Assembly: GCA_040508085.1 (NCBI GenBank)
Contig: JBEVNO010000058.1
Coordinates: 1 to 64,000, forward strand
Length of the DNA stretch: 64,000 nucleotides
Reading direction: 5' to 3'
From: ZC4RG30 sp040508085
GTDB taxonomy: Bacteria > Pseudomonadota > Gammaproteobacteria > Steroidobacterales > Steroidobacteraceae
Part shown: piece after piece, positions 26,542 to 35,294 of the stretch
How the letters are laid out: each line of letters starts with the position of its first letter
Numbering within the stretch: position 1 is the first letter of the stretch
The notes under the pieces: generated by a model
The model's database searches: none
The model's input: the letters and a program-made list of their open reading frames with translations, nothing else
What the model was told of the DNA's origin: nothing
Translations under genes and position numbers: made by a program

Positions 26542-27594
26542 TTATAACCTCTGAACGCCTCCCTGTTCCACGTGGAACAGCCTGTCTGGCTTGCCGAAGA
26601 GACGCAGGTGCGGGTCCAGCGATGTGATGATCAACTGGCAGTCGAGCTCGCCTACCAGTCGCACCAGCAATCCCAGTCTGTCCGCATCCAGTTCGGCGGC
26701 TGGATCATCCAGCAGCAAGGTCGGGGGAGTGTTCTGCTCCTGGCGCAATCGCTGCAGCAGCGCCAGAACCATGGCCGCTGCCACCAGCTTCTGCTGACCC
26801 CGCGATAGGCTTTCACGGGCGGCTTTGCCTGCGACGCGCAGCAGCACATCCGCCCTTTGCGGCCCGGCCAGGGTACTGCCGCGCGCCCTGTCGCGCTCCA
26901 ATCCGTCGGCCATGGTTTCTGCCAGGGATTTCTCGGCGCCCCACCCCCGAAAGTAACTCAGCTCGACCTCCAGCCCGGACAGCTGCCGGATCACCGAAAG
27001 CAGCAACGGTCGGACGCTTTCAAACCAGCGCCCGCGCTGGCTGGCCACCAGCTCGCCGTGCAAGGAAATCTCGGCCTCCCAAGGCCGCGCATCCGCCCCC
27101 TGCTTCAGCGCCGCATTCCGCTGCCGAAGGGCGCGGCTGAATCGCAGCCAGTGTTCCAGGAAGGTCTGTTCCACGTGGAACACTCCCCAGTCGAGCCAGC
27201 GCCGCCTCTCCCCAGGCGCGCCCTCCACCAGGCGATGCACCTCGGGGTCGATGACCTCCACAAAGAACGCCCCCGGCAGTTCCGCCAGGCTGCGTACATC
27301 CTCACCATCGAGGCGAGCCGCATAGGCCTCATCGCGGCGGTACTCGAATCCAATGCGGTGCGCCGGATCTGCGGTCTGGCCGAATACCGTCAGGTTGGGC
27401 TGGCCGCGGCCGATGAGCTGGTCCGTGTGGCGTGTCCGGAACGACCGCCCCCGCCCCAACAGGAACACCGATTCCAGGATGGATGTCTTGCCCGAGCCGT
27501 TGGCCCCGTGAATCAGGTTCAGGCGCGGGCCCAGCTCCAGCGCGGCCTCGCGGATGCAACGCACCCTGGAGATGGAAAGACTGGCCAGGCTCAC
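26542..27594 (-). CDS. recF: DNA replication/repair protein RecF
   Basis: 350 aa with a GTG start at 27594. The SMC-like ATPase has Walker A GANGSGKTSILESVFLLGRGRSFR, the signature LSRGQQKLVAAAM near 270-283, and Walker B LLLDDPAAELD. It binds gaps and loads RecA with RecOR. It lies 41 bp downstream of dnaN and 7 bp before gyrB, a translationally tight operon. Two parS-type palindromes lie inside it, both encoding the peptide F-H-V-E-Q. Confidence 0.97.
   Translation of the reverse strand: MSLASLSISRVRCIREAALELGPRLNLIHGANGSGKTSILESVFLLGRGRSFRTRHTDQLIGRGQPNLTVFGQTADPAHRIGFEYRRDEAYAARLDGEDVRSLAELPGAFFVEVIDPEVHRLVEGAPGERRRWLDWGVFHVEQTFLEHWLRFSRALRQRNAALKQGADARPWEAEISLHGELVASQRGRWFESVRPLLLSVIRQLSGLEVELSYFRGWGAEKSLAETMADGLERDRARGSTLAGPQRADVLLRVAGKAARESLSRGQQKLVAAAMVLALLQRLRQEQNTPPTLLLDDPAAELDADRLGLLVRLVGELDCQLIITSLDPHLRLFGKPDRLFHVEQGGVQRL
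26564..26579. promoter_or_regulatory. parS site 1 (ParB-binding centromere palindrome)
   Basis: TGTTCCACGTGGAACA, a perfect 16-bp palindrome (18 bp with the flanking C/G), matches the pseudomonad form of the conserved chromosomal ParB site. It sits in the last codons of recF, about 20 bp from its stop. Confidence 0.85.
27167..27182. promoter_or_regulatory. parS site 2 (ParB-binding centromere palindrome)
   Basis: A second perfect copy of TGTTCCACGTGGAACA, 603 bp from the first, in the middle of recF. It encodes V-F-H-V-E-Q, a conserved RecF stretch, so protein constraint contributes. Exact identity to site 1 and closeness to the origin favour a real parS. Confidence 0.75.
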
Positions 27595-27635
27595 GCGCTG
27601 TCAGCCCGGCTCACGGCGGCTCGCGGGAACGCCGG

Positions 27636-28739
27636 TTACAGCCGCATCGGCATCACGACGTAGCGTGAGTGCGTGGTCCCCGGCGAGCGGATCAGGCAGC
27701 TGCTGTTGGCATCGGTGAGGCCGATCTCCACCGTCTCGGTATCGACCGCCGAAAGTGCGTCCAGCAGATAGGTGACATTGAACCCGATCTCGAGCTCTTC
27801 GCCGTCGTAGATGACCTCGACCTCGTCCTGCGCCTCTTCCTGTTCGGGATTGTGAGCCTGCAGCTTCACCGAATCCTTGGCGAGGCCGACCCGCACGCCA
27901 CGATACTTCTCGTTGGACAGGATGGCTGTGCGCTGCAATGCAGAACGCAGCAGCTCCCGATCCACCACCACCAGCTTGTTCGGCGCAGCCGGAATCACCC
28001 GGCTGTATTCAGGAAACTTGCCGTCAATGAGCTTGGATGTGAACCGAACGTCGCCGATCTGGAGCCGAATATGATTCGAACCGATCGCGATCTCGACCTC
28101 ACCGGAGCCGCTCAGGATACGCTGCAGTTCCAGCACGCCCTTGCGCGGCACGATCACCTGCTGCGGAGTGATGGTCTTGCCGCCGGTGTTCAGCGGTGTT
28201 TCTGCAATTGCCAGACGATGGCCATCAGTCGCTACAGTTCGCAGCATTTTCCCGTCCGTTTCCAGCAGGGTGCCGTTCAGGTAATAGCGTACGTCCTGCT
28301 GGGCCATCGAGAAATGGGTCTTGGCAATGAGCCGCGACAGCTCAGCCTGAGGCAGGGTGAGCGTCTGCTGCGCATTCACCGATTCCACCACCGGAAATTC
28401 GGTTGCCGCCAGGCTCGACAGCACGAAACGGCTGCGACCTGCATTGATCTTGACCTTTTCTCCGTCGATCGTGACTGTAATCGCCACCTTGTCGGGCAAC
28501 GACTTGGCGATATCGAGCAATTTGCGGCCAGGCACGGTGATCTCGCCCGGCTGCGCCACATTCACTTCGCCCGAAGCCACCAGCTCCACTTCCAGATCCG
28601 TCCCGGTCACAGACAGCCGGTTGCCCTTGGCGGCGAGCAGCACATTCGCCAGCACGGGCATGGTTTGTTTGCGCTCGACCACGCCGATCACTGCCTGCAA
28701 TGGACCTAGGATCTGTTCGCGAGTCGCGCTGAATTTCAT
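27636..28739 (-). CDS. dnaN: DNA polymerase III sliding clamp (beta subunit)
   Basis: 367 aa, the normal length, with three clamp domains: MKFSATREQILGPLQAVIGVVERKQTMPVLANVLL at the N-terminus, the central DVRYYLNGTLLETDG, and the C-terminal YLLDALSA...GSSCLI-like end (SSCLIRSPGTTHSRYVVMPMRL). The dimer forms a ring on DNA that tethers polymerases. The N-terminus borders the oriC candidate; recF follows after 41 bp. Confidence 0.98.
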   Translation of the reverse strand: MKFSATREQILGPLQAVIGVVERKQTMPVLANVLLAAKGNRLSVTGTDLEVELVASGEVNVAQPGEITVPGRKLLDIAKSLPDKVAITVTIDGEKVKINAGRSRFVLSSLAATEFPVVESVNAQQTLTLPQAELSRLIAKTHFSMAQQDVRYYLNGTLLETDGKMLRTVATDGHRLAIAETPLNTGGKTITPQQVIVPRKGVLELQRILSGSGEVEIAIGSNHIRLQIGDVRFTSKLIDGKFPEYSRVIPAAPNKLVVVDRELLRSALQRTAILSNEKYRGVRVGLAKDSVKLQAHNPEQEEAQDEVEVIYDGEELEIGFNVTYLLDALSAVDTETVEIGLTDANSSCLIRSPGTTHSRYVVMPMRL

Positions 28740-29026
28740 GAGCCAACCTTGGATACGTGCTGCGTGTTCTTAAAGTACAGATCTGCTTTTTAAGACTATG
28801 ACTGTTGTCATGAGCCCTGTGGATATGAGGATAAATCAACGCGCCCTTGTGGGCCATGGACTTAGCGCCGTGTCAGTCGATTCCTACTCGTTGAGAAACC
28901 GCTGAACTCCTGTTGGCGGCATGTGGACACTTCCATCCACATTAATACTCCCAACCCATCCACAGCTTTCTCCACCATGCTGTGCACCGACTTGTCCCCA
29001 TCGGCAGCGGACGCTGCAGCCATCCA
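28740..29026. other. Candidate chromosomal origin oriC (dnaA-dnaN intergenic)
   Basis: 287 bp between dnaA and dnaN. Four DnaA-box-like 9-mers centre on the ATCCACA/TCCACA core: TGTGGATAT at 28818-28826 (reverse of ATATCCACA, one mismatch to TTATCCACA), TGTGGACAC at 28922-28930, CCATCCACA at 28933-28941 and CCATCCACA at 28956-28964. An AT-rich stretch at about 28765-28812 could be the unwinding element. The rpmH-dnaA gap has no such boxes. The dnaN promoter must also lie here. Confidence 0.6.
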
Positions 29027-30364
29027 TCAACTGGTCAACGTGCGCATCAGGTTCGAGTAATCCTCTTTCGCGCGCGGCTCGCTCTCCTGCAATTCCTTCA
29101 CACGCTTGCAGGCATGCAGCACCGTGGTATGGTCGCGGCCACCGAAGGCATTGCCGATTTCCATCAGGCTGTGCGCGGTCAGTTCCTTGGCCAGCGCCAT
29201 CGCAATCTGCCGCGGGCGCGCCAGTGAACGTGTACGGCTGTCGGAGAGCAGGTCGGAGAGCCGCACCTTGAAATAATCCGCCACGGTCTTCTGGATGTTC
29301 TCGATCGTCACCAGGCGCGCCTGCAGGTTCAGCAGGTCCTTCAGCACTTCCTTGGTGAATTCCAGCGAGATGGGCTGGCCGGTGAAACGGCTGCTGGCGA
29401 TGATCCGGTGCAGCGCGCCTTCCAGTTCCCGCACATTGGAGCGGATGCGCTTGGCGACGAAAAACGCTACTTCTTCCGGCAAAACCGAGCCTACGGCCTG
29501 GGCCTTGCTGATCAGGATGGCGACGCTGGTCTCCAGCTCAGGCGGCTCGATGGCCACCGAAAGCCCCCAGCCGAAACGCGATTTCAGCCGCTCCTCGAGG
29601 CCGGGGATTTCCTTGGGATAACGATCCGAGGTCAGGATGATCTGCGCCTGGCCTTCGAACAGCGCATTGAACGTGTGGAAGAATTCTTCCTGCGACTGCG
29701 TCTTGTTGGCGAAGAACTGGATGTCGTCGATCAGCAGCGCCGACACCGAGCGGTACGCCGTCTTGAATTCGTTCATCGTGTTGTGGCGCAGGGACTGCAC
29801 CATGTTGTCGACGAAGCGCTCGGAGTGCACATAGGCGATGCGCGCATCCGGATTGCGTTCGCGGATCACATGACCCACCGACTGCATCAGGTGCGTCTTG
29901 CCGAGACCGGTGCCGCCGTAGATGAACAAGGGGTTGTAGGCGCGGCCGGGGTTCTCCGCCACCTGCATGGCTGCGGCCTTGGCGAAGTGATTGCTCTTGC
30001 CTTCGACGAAGCGATCGAAGGTGGAGGCGGGGTTCAGTTTCACGCCCAGCTGGAATGCCGGCTCCGCCACAACGCGCTTGCCTGTCGCGCGCGGTGGTTC
30101 GGCACTCACCGCCGCCGCCTGCGGCGTGCGCGATCCGACTTCCACCACCAGCGATACCTTGTCGTCCTGCGCCTCGCGCAGCATGGCGCTGATGCGTTGT
30201 GCCGCGTGCGCCTGTACCCAGTCCACCGCGTAGCGGTTCGGCGCCAGCAGCCGCAGCACCCCGTCCTCGCGCACCGCCTGCAGCGGCCGCAACCAGGTGT
30301 TCACCTGCTGCTCGGGGATCTCGTCCACCAGCCGCGTCAGGATTTCATTCCACAGTTCAGTCAT
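29027..30364 (-). CDS. dnaA: Chromosomal replication initiator DnaA
   Basis: 445 aa from ATG at 30364 (MTELWNEILTRL); longer readings upstream lack homology. Domain I covers about 1-80, a short linker follows, and the AAA+ domain has Walker A GGTGLGKTHLM at about 150-160 and Walker B LLIDDIQFF. The C-terminal DNA-binding domain IV carries the DnaA signature GGRDHTTVLHACKRV. The protein opens oriC by binding DnaA boxes. It is divergent from rpmH across 184 bp. Confidence 0.98.
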   Translation of the reverse strand: MTELWNEILTRLVDEIPEQQVNTWLRPLQAVREDGVLRLLAPNRYAVDWVQAHAAQRISAMLREAQDDKVSLVVEVGSRTPQAAAVSAEPPRATGKRVVAEPAFQLGVKLNPASTFDRFVEGKSNHFAKAAAMQVAENPGRAYNPLFIYGGTGLGKTHLMQSVGHVIRERNPDARIAYVHSERFVDNMVQSLRHNTMNEFKTAYRSVSALLIDDIQFFANKTQSQEEFFHTFNALFEGQAQIILTSDRYPKEIPGLEERLKSRFGWGLSVAIEPPELETSVAILISKAQAVGSVLPEEVAFFVAKRIRSNVRELEGALHRIIASSRFTGQPISLEFTKEVLKDLLNLQARLVTIENIQKTVADYFKVRLSDLLSDSRTRSLARPRQIAMALAKELTAHSLMEIGNAFGGRDHTTVLHACKRVKELQESEPRAKEDYSNLMRTLTS

Positions 30365-30548
30365 CGTGACAGCGCGGCGTGTGCGGCTTCGGGGGGAGGG
30401 GGAGTCTACCCGCCTTGGCCGCCACCGCCATAGGCACAATGGCCCAGCCGGCAGGCCCGCACCGGGGGAGGGTAGTGACGAGGGAAGTTGACTTGGCTGG
30501 CGCCTCTGCGTACCCTGCGCAGCCCCGGATTTCCAGACCGAACGAGCC

Positions 30549-30689
30549 ATGGCAACCAAACGCACATACCAGCCGAGCAAGATCAAGCGTGTCCGCACGC
30601 ACGGCTTCCGTGCCCGCATGGCCACCGCCGACGGTCGCAAGGTCCTGGCCCGTCGTCGCGCCAAGGGCCGCAAGCGCCTGATCCCGTAA
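30549..30689 (+). CDS. rpmH: 50S ribosomal protein L34
   Basis: 46 aa, highly basic, ending in GRKVLARRRAKGRKRLIP after MATKRTYQPSKIKR; this is the complete L34. It is the first gene of the plus-strand rpmH-rnpA-yidD-yidC-mnmE block, 14 bp before rnpA, and shares a divergent promoter region with dnaA. Confidence 0.98.
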   Translation: MATKRTYQPSKIKRVRTHGFRARMATADGRKVLARRRAKGRKRLIP

Positions 30690-30703
30690 AGCCGGTCGCG
30701 CCC

Positions 30704-31078
30704 ATGACCGGCGCGAGCCCCGCCCCGCTGGGCTTTGCCCCGCGCCAGCGCATCCTCAAGGCAGCCGAATTCACCGCCGTCTACGCGCTGCGCTCGCGCG
30801 TCGTCGATTCCTATTTCTCGATCAATGCCGCGCCCAACGCGCTGGGCCATGCCCGCCTGGGCCTGTCCGTGGGCAACAAGGCCGTCGGCAACTCGGTGGC
30901 CCGCAACCGGGTCAAGCGGCTGGTGCGCGAATCCTTCCGCCATTCCTGCCAGCAGCTGGGCGGTCTCGACCTCGTCGTCGGCGCCCGCAACGGGGCGCGG
31001 ACAGCGCATAATGCGCGGCTGCGCGAAAGCCTCGATGCGCTATGGAAAGAGATCCAAAGGCGATGCGTCGTTTCCTGA
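30704..31078 (+). CDS. rnpA: Ribonuclease P protein component
   Basis: 124 aa from ATG at 30704. The RNase P protein motif RNRVKRLVRESFR near residue 68 binds the catalytic RNA, which processes tRNA 5' ends. The start 14 bp after rpmH is chosen over longer upstream readings that would overlap rpmH in another frame. Its 3' end overlaps yidD by 16 bp. Confidence 0.96.
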   Translation: MTGASPAPLGFAPRQRILKAAEFTAVYALRSRVVDSYFSINAAPNALGHARLGLSVGNKAVGNSVARNRVKRLVRESFRHSCQQLGGLDLVVGARNGARTAHNARLRESLDALWKEIQRRCVVS

Positions 31079-31272
31079 TCGGTTTAATCAAGGGCTACCA
31101 GCTCATCATCAGCCCGCATCTGGGCCAATGCTGCCGCTTTCACCCCTCCTGTTCCTGCTACGCGCAGGAAGCGATCGAAAAGCATGGCGCTGTCAGAGGC
31201 CTGTCGCTCGCGTCGAGAAGAATCCTCCGTTGCCACCCTTTCAATGAAGGCGGGATTGACCCCGTACCATGA
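31063..31272 (+). CDS. yidD: Membrane protein insertion efficiency factor YidD
   Basis: 69 aa from ATG at 31063 (MRRFLIGLIKGYQLIISPHLG). The family hallmark C-R-F-H-P-S-C-S-x-Y-A-x-E-A-I and the C-terminal RILRCHPFNEGGIDPVP are present. YidD assists YidC-dependent membrane insertion. The stop overlaps the yidC start in ATGA. Confidence 0.96.
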   Translation: MRRFLIGLIKGYQLIISPHLGQCCRFHPSCSCYAQEAIEKHGAVRGLSLASRRILRCHPFNEGGIDPVP

Positions 31273-33017
31273 AGAACCTGCCGAAGAACCTGCGTACGTT
31301 TCTCTGGGTCGCCCTCGGGATGATCCTGTTCGTGAATTACCAGACCTGGGTCTCCGACTACGCCCCGCGCGATGCGGCCGCCGCCGCCGCCCAGGCGCAG
31401 GCCGCCGAGGCCGACAAGGTCAACAATCCGCTGACGGCCACCGTGCCCCAGGCCACTGGCGGCGCCGCGCCCACGCCGGCCGCACCCGCCGCGACCGGTG
31501 ATGTGCCCGTGGTCAGCGTGCCCGGCGCCACCACCGCCACGCCGGTGGCCGCCGCCGCACCCACCGGCCGCGCCGTGGTCACGGTGCACACCGACGTGCT
31601 CGATGTGGACGTGAACCTGCAGGGCGGCGAACTCAGCCGCGCCGACCTGCTGCTCTACCCGGTCAAGAAGGGCTTCCCCGAGCCGGTGCGCCTGATGCGC
31701 CAGCAGGGCCCCGGCAACCAGTTCCTGCTGCAGACCGGCCTTGCCGGCGCCGGCAGCAATGCCGTGCTGGACGAATACCCCACGCACCTCACCGCCTACC
31801 ACAGCGACTACACCGGCTTCCGCCTCGAGGACGGCATCGACGAACTGCGCGTGCCGCTGAAGTGGACCTCACCGGCCGGCGTCGAGGTGGTCAAGACGCT
31901 GGTGTTCCGCCGCGGCTCCTACCGCGTCGATGTCATCTACGAAGTGCAGAACCACTCCACCGCGCCCTGGTCGGCTGCGCCCTATGCGCAGCTGCTGCAT
32001 GACATGCCCATCGCCAAGCGCTCGTACTTCGACGTGGACAGCTACTCATTCACCGGTCCCGCCTATTACGACGGCACCAAGTACAAGAAGCTGAAGATCA
32101 CCAACAAGGAAGACGCGGCCTTCAACAGCGAAGTGAAGGACGGCTGGATCGCCTCGCTGCAGCACCATTTCGTCGCCGCCATCATCCCGACGCGCGAGCA
32201 GACGCATCGCTTCAACCTGCGTGTGCGCGACACCGAATACCTGGTGACGGACCTGGGCCCGACCATGACGCTGCAGCCGGGCGAGGGCGCTACGGTGGAG
32301 CAGACGCTGTTCGTGGGCCCGAAGCTGCAGCGCCAGCTCGAGGCCATCCATCCGGAGCTGGGCCGGGCCGCGGATTTCGGCGTGCTGACCTTCCTGTCGC
32401 GGCCGCTGTTCTGGCTGCTCGACAAGGCGCACAAGGTTTTCGGCAACTGGGGCCTGGCGATCATCTCGATCACCTTCCTGCTGAAGCTGCTGTTCTACCC
32501 GCTGGCCGAGACCTCCGGCCGCTCGATGGCGAAGATGAAGCTCATCGCGCCGCGCATGAAGGCGCTGCAGGAAACCTACAAGGACGATCGCCAGAAGCTG
32601 GGCGCCGCGACCATGGAGCTGTACAAGAAAGAGAAGGTGAACCCGGCCGCCGGCTGCCTGCCGCAACTGGTGCAGCTGCCCGTGTTCCTGGCCTTCTACT
32701 GGGTGCTGCTCGAGAGCGTGGAGATGCGCCAGGCGCCGTTCTTCTGGTGGATCCAGGATCTGTCCTCGCGTGATCCGCTGTTCATCCTGCCGCTGATCAT
32801 GGCCGGCGCGATGTTCCTGCAGTTCAGATTGCAGCCGACGCCTGCGGACCCGGTGCAGGCCAAGGTGTTCATGATCCTGCCCATCGTGATGTCGGTGACC
32901 TTCGCCTTCTTCCCGGCTGGCCTGGTGCTCTACTGGGTGACCAACACGCTGCTCACCATTGCGCAGCAGTGGAACATCAACCGGCGGATCGAAGCAGGCA
33001 CCGCGGCCCGCGATTGA
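31269..33017 (+). CDS. yidC: Membrane protein insertase YidC
   Basis: 582 aa. An N-terminal membrane anchor (LRTFLWVALGMILFVNYQTWV) is followed by an Ala/Pro/Thr-rich periplasmic linker (about 35-100), the large periplasmic beta-sandwich domain (about 105-355) and the C-terminal five-helix insertase core starting at FWLLDKAHKVFGNWGLAIISITFLLKLLFYPL, with the conserved Arg/aromatic groove. It inserts and folds inner-membrane proteins alone or with Sec. It overlaps yidD by 4 bp and mnmE by 4 bp. Confidence 0.98.
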   Translation: MKNLPKNLRTFLWVALGMILFVNYQTWVSDYAPRDAAAAAAQAQAAEADKVNNPLTATVPQATGGAAPTPAAPAATGDVPVVSVPGATTATPVAAAAPTGRAVVTVHTDVLDVDVNLQGGELSRADLLLYPVKKGFPEPVRLMRQQGPGNQFLLQTGLAGAGSNAVLDEYPTHLTAYHSDYTGFRLEDGIDELRVPLKWTSPAGVEVVKTLVFRRGSYRVDVIYEVQNHSTAPWSAAPYAQLLHDMPIAKRSYFDVDSYSFTGPAYYDGTKYKKLKITNKEDAAFNSEVKDGWIASLQHHFVAAIIPTREQTHRFNLRVRDTEYLVTDLGPTMTLQPGEGATVEQTLFVGPKLQRQLEAIHPELGRAADFGVLTFLSRPLFWLLDKAHKVFGNWGLAIISITFLLKLLFYPLAETSGRSMAKMKLIAPRMKALQETYKDDRQKLGAATMELYKKEKVNPAAGCLPQLVQLPVFLAFYWVLLESVEMRQAPFFWWIQDLSSRDPLFILPLIMAGAMFLQFRLQPTPADPVQAKVFMILPIVMSVTFAFFPAGLVLYWVTNTLLTIAQQWNINRRIEAGTAARD

Positions 33018-34366
33018 CGACGCACGACACCATCGTCGCGCTGGCCACGCCACCCGGGCGCGGCGGTGTGGCGGTGGTGCGGGTCTCCGGCACGGGCGTG
33101 CCGGCCATTGCGCAGTCGCTGCTCGGCGCGCTGCCGCCGCCACGCAGCGCGCACTTCTCCCGCTGGCACGATGGCAGCGGCGAGCTGATCGATTTCGGCC
33201 TGGCGCTGTATTTCCCGGCGCCGCATTCCTTCACCGGCGAAGCCGTGCTCGAGCTGCAGGGCCACGGCGGCGGCGTGGTGGTCGAGGCACTGCTCGAGCG
33301 CATCGTGCAGCTCGGCGCGCGCCAGGCACGCGCTGGCGAGTTCAGCGAACGCGCCTTCCTGAACGACAAGATCGACCTGGCGCAGGCCGAGGCCATCGCC
33401 GATCTCATCGATGCCGGCACGCGCCGCGCCGCGCAGGCCGCGATGCGCTCAATGCAGGGCGAGTTCTCGCAGCGCGTGAACGCCACGCGCTCGGCGCTGA
33501 CCGCGCTGCGCGTGTATGTCGAAGCGGCCATCGACTTCCCCGAAGAAGAGATCGACTTTCTCGCCAGCCAGGAAGTGCGTGAGCGCCTCGAGGATGTGCA
33601 GGCGCGCATGGCGGGCGTGCTGCAGGCGGCAGAGCAGGGCGCCGTGCTGACGCGCGGCCTCACCATCGCGATTGCCGGCCGCCCCAATGCCGGCAAGAGC
33701 ACCTTGATGAACCGGCTCGCCGGCCACGACGTGGCCATCGTCACGCCCGTCGCCGGCACCACACGTGACCTGCTGCGCGAGCGCATCGAGATTAATGGCG
33801 TGCCCGTCGAGCTCATCGACACGGCCGGTCTGCGCGCAGCAGCGGGCGATGCCATCGAGGCCGAAGGCATGCGGCGCGCGCGGCTGGCCATCGCGCAGGC
33901 CGATCACCTGCTGTTCCTCGTCGATGCCGCCGCCGATCCGCATCTCGACGCCTTCGCACAGGAGCGCGCCAGCCTGCCCCCGGACGTGCCCGTCACGCTG
34001 GTGCGCAACAAGATGGATCTGCCCGTGCACACGCATGACGCGCACCTGCCGCCTGGTATGCCGGTACTGTCGATCTCCGCCGCGACCGGCACGGGCCTCG
34101 ACGCGCTGCGCCAGCACCTGGCCACCGTAGCCGGCCTGCCGGATGCCGGCGGTGGTGCCTTCTCCGCGCGGGCCCGGCATGTCGAGGCATTGCGCCGCGG
34201 CGCGCTGCACCTGCAGGACGCGCATCGGCAGCTGGTGGCGAAACAGGGCGAGCTCGCTGCGCTGGAACTGCGCGCGGCGCAAAGTGCGCTGGGAGAAGTC
34301 GTGGGCGATGTCAGCAGCGACGAGCTGCTGGGCGCCATCTTCGGCAGCTTCTGTATCGGCAAATAA
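33014..34366 (+). CDS. mnmE: tRNA uridine-5-carboxymethylaminomethyl modification GTPase MnmE
   Basis: 450 aa from TTG at 33014, which overlaps the yidC stop in TTGA and begins LTTHDTIVALATPPGRGGVAVVRVSG, exactly where the family starts; a GTG at 32969 would only add residues inside yidC. The G domain has GRPNAGKSTLMN, TTRDLL, DTAGLR and RNKMDL; the C-terminus ends in FCIGK, whose Cys is conserved. With MnmG it modifies the wobble U34 of certain tRNAs. Confidence 0.95.
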   Translation: MTTHDTIVALATPPGRGGVAVVRVSGTGVPAIAQSLLGALPPPRSAHFSRWHDGSGELIDFGLALYFPAPHSFTGEAVLELQGHGGGVVVEALLERIVQLGARQARAGEFSERAFLNDKIDLAQAEAIADLIDAGTRRAAQAAMRSMQGEFSQRVNATRSALTALRVYVEAAIDFPEEEIDFLASQEVRERLEDVQARMAGVLQAAEQGAVLTRGLTIAIAGRPNAGKSTLMNRLAGHDVAIVTPVAGTTRDLLRERIEINGVPVELIDTAGLRAAAGDAIEAEGMRRARLAIAQADHLLFLVDAAADPHLDAFAQERASLPPDVPVTLVRNKMDLPVHTHDAHLPPGMPVLSISAATGTGLDALRQHLATVAGLPDAGGGAFSARARHVEALRRGALHLQDAHRQLVAKQGELAALELRAAQSALGEVVGDVSSDELLGAIFGSFCIGK

Positions 34367-34371
34367 ACCGA

Positions 34372-35193
34372 TCAGGCGAAGTCGGTGCTGCGGGTCAAGT
34401 CTTCCCACAGGTCCATTTCCGCAATCACCGCGTCGAGCTTTTCCCGCGCGCGTCGCAGCGCATCGCTGCCCAGCAGCAGGTGCAGTGGCGGCCGCTGCGC
34501 CTCGGCCAGTGTCCTGATGGCCAGTGCGGCCTTCTGCGGATCGCCGAGCTGGCTTCCCGCCATCGCGCCCAGTGCCGCAAACGTCTTGCCCACGCTTGCG
34601 GCATAGACCTCATCGGCCGCATCGCTGCGGCGGATCGAATGCGCGGACAGGAAATCGGTGCGGAAGGCACCCGGCGCCACCGCGGTGACGTGAATGCCAA
34701 GTGGCGCGACCTCCTGCGCCAGAGCCGCCGACATCCCTTCCAGCGCATATTTTGCCGCCGAGTACATCCCGGAAGCCGCGCCCGGCGCGCGTCCCGCTAT
34801 GGACGTGATGTTGATGACATGGCCGCCACCCTGCCTGCGCAGATGCGGCAGCGCTGCCCGGATGATGCGGAAGGGCGCCAGCACATCCACCTCGAACAGG
34901 CGCAGGACATCTGCGTCCGCAGCCTTCTCGATGGCGCCGAGCAGACCGTAGCCGGCGTTGTTGACGATGACGTCGAGCCGGCCCGCGATCTGGAACGCCT
35001 GCTCGACGGCGGGGCCGATCGCGGCGGTGTCGGTCATGTCGAGGGTCAGCACGGTGAGCTGGCCTGGTTCTGCCTGCAAGGCTGCCGAGCCATCCCGTGT
35101 CGTGCCGATGACCTTGTCGCCCGCATCCAGCGACGCCTGGGCCAGGGCGAGGCCCAGGCCGCGCGACACACCAGTAATGAACCAGGTTTTCAT
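34372..35193 (-). CDS. Short-chain dehydrogenase/reductase
   Basis: 273 aa. Classical SDR motifs: TGVSRGLG at 7-14, NNAGYG, ITSIAG and the active-site Y-x-x-x-K in MYSAAKYALEGM. The subfamily with the C-terminal LTRSTDF ending is commonly annotated as oxidoreductase or 3-oxoacyl reductase-like; the substrate is unknown. It converges with mnmE (5 bp) and is divergent from a LysR gene over 101 bp, the usual regulator-target arrangement. Confidence 0.93.
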   Translation of the reverse strand: MKTWFITGVSRGLGLALAQASLDAGDKVIGTTRDGSAALQAEPGQLTVLTLDMTDTAAIGPAVEQAFQIAGRLDVIVNNAGYGLLGAIEKAADADVLRLFEVDVLAPFRIIRAALPHLRRQGGGHVINITSIAGRAPGAASGMYSAAKYALEGMSAALAQEVAPLGIHVTAVAPGAFRTDFLSAHSIRRSDAADEVYAASVGKTFAALGAMAGSQLGDPQKAALAIRTLAEAQRPPLHLLLGSDALRRAREKLDAVIAEMDLWEDLTRSTDFA

Positions 35194-35294
35194 GAATCGG
35201 ATCTCCAGCCAGCTCGTTGGCGGCCAAGATATCCGCCGCGCGCTGTTTAGAGAATGCCGTTGTGGCTGCTAAGATATGTAAGTAACACTAAAGA

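Noticed and set aside
30365..30548. rpmH-dnaA gap as oriC
   Set aside because: No DnaA-box-like sequence or AT-rich element was found; the dnaA-dnaN gap is better.
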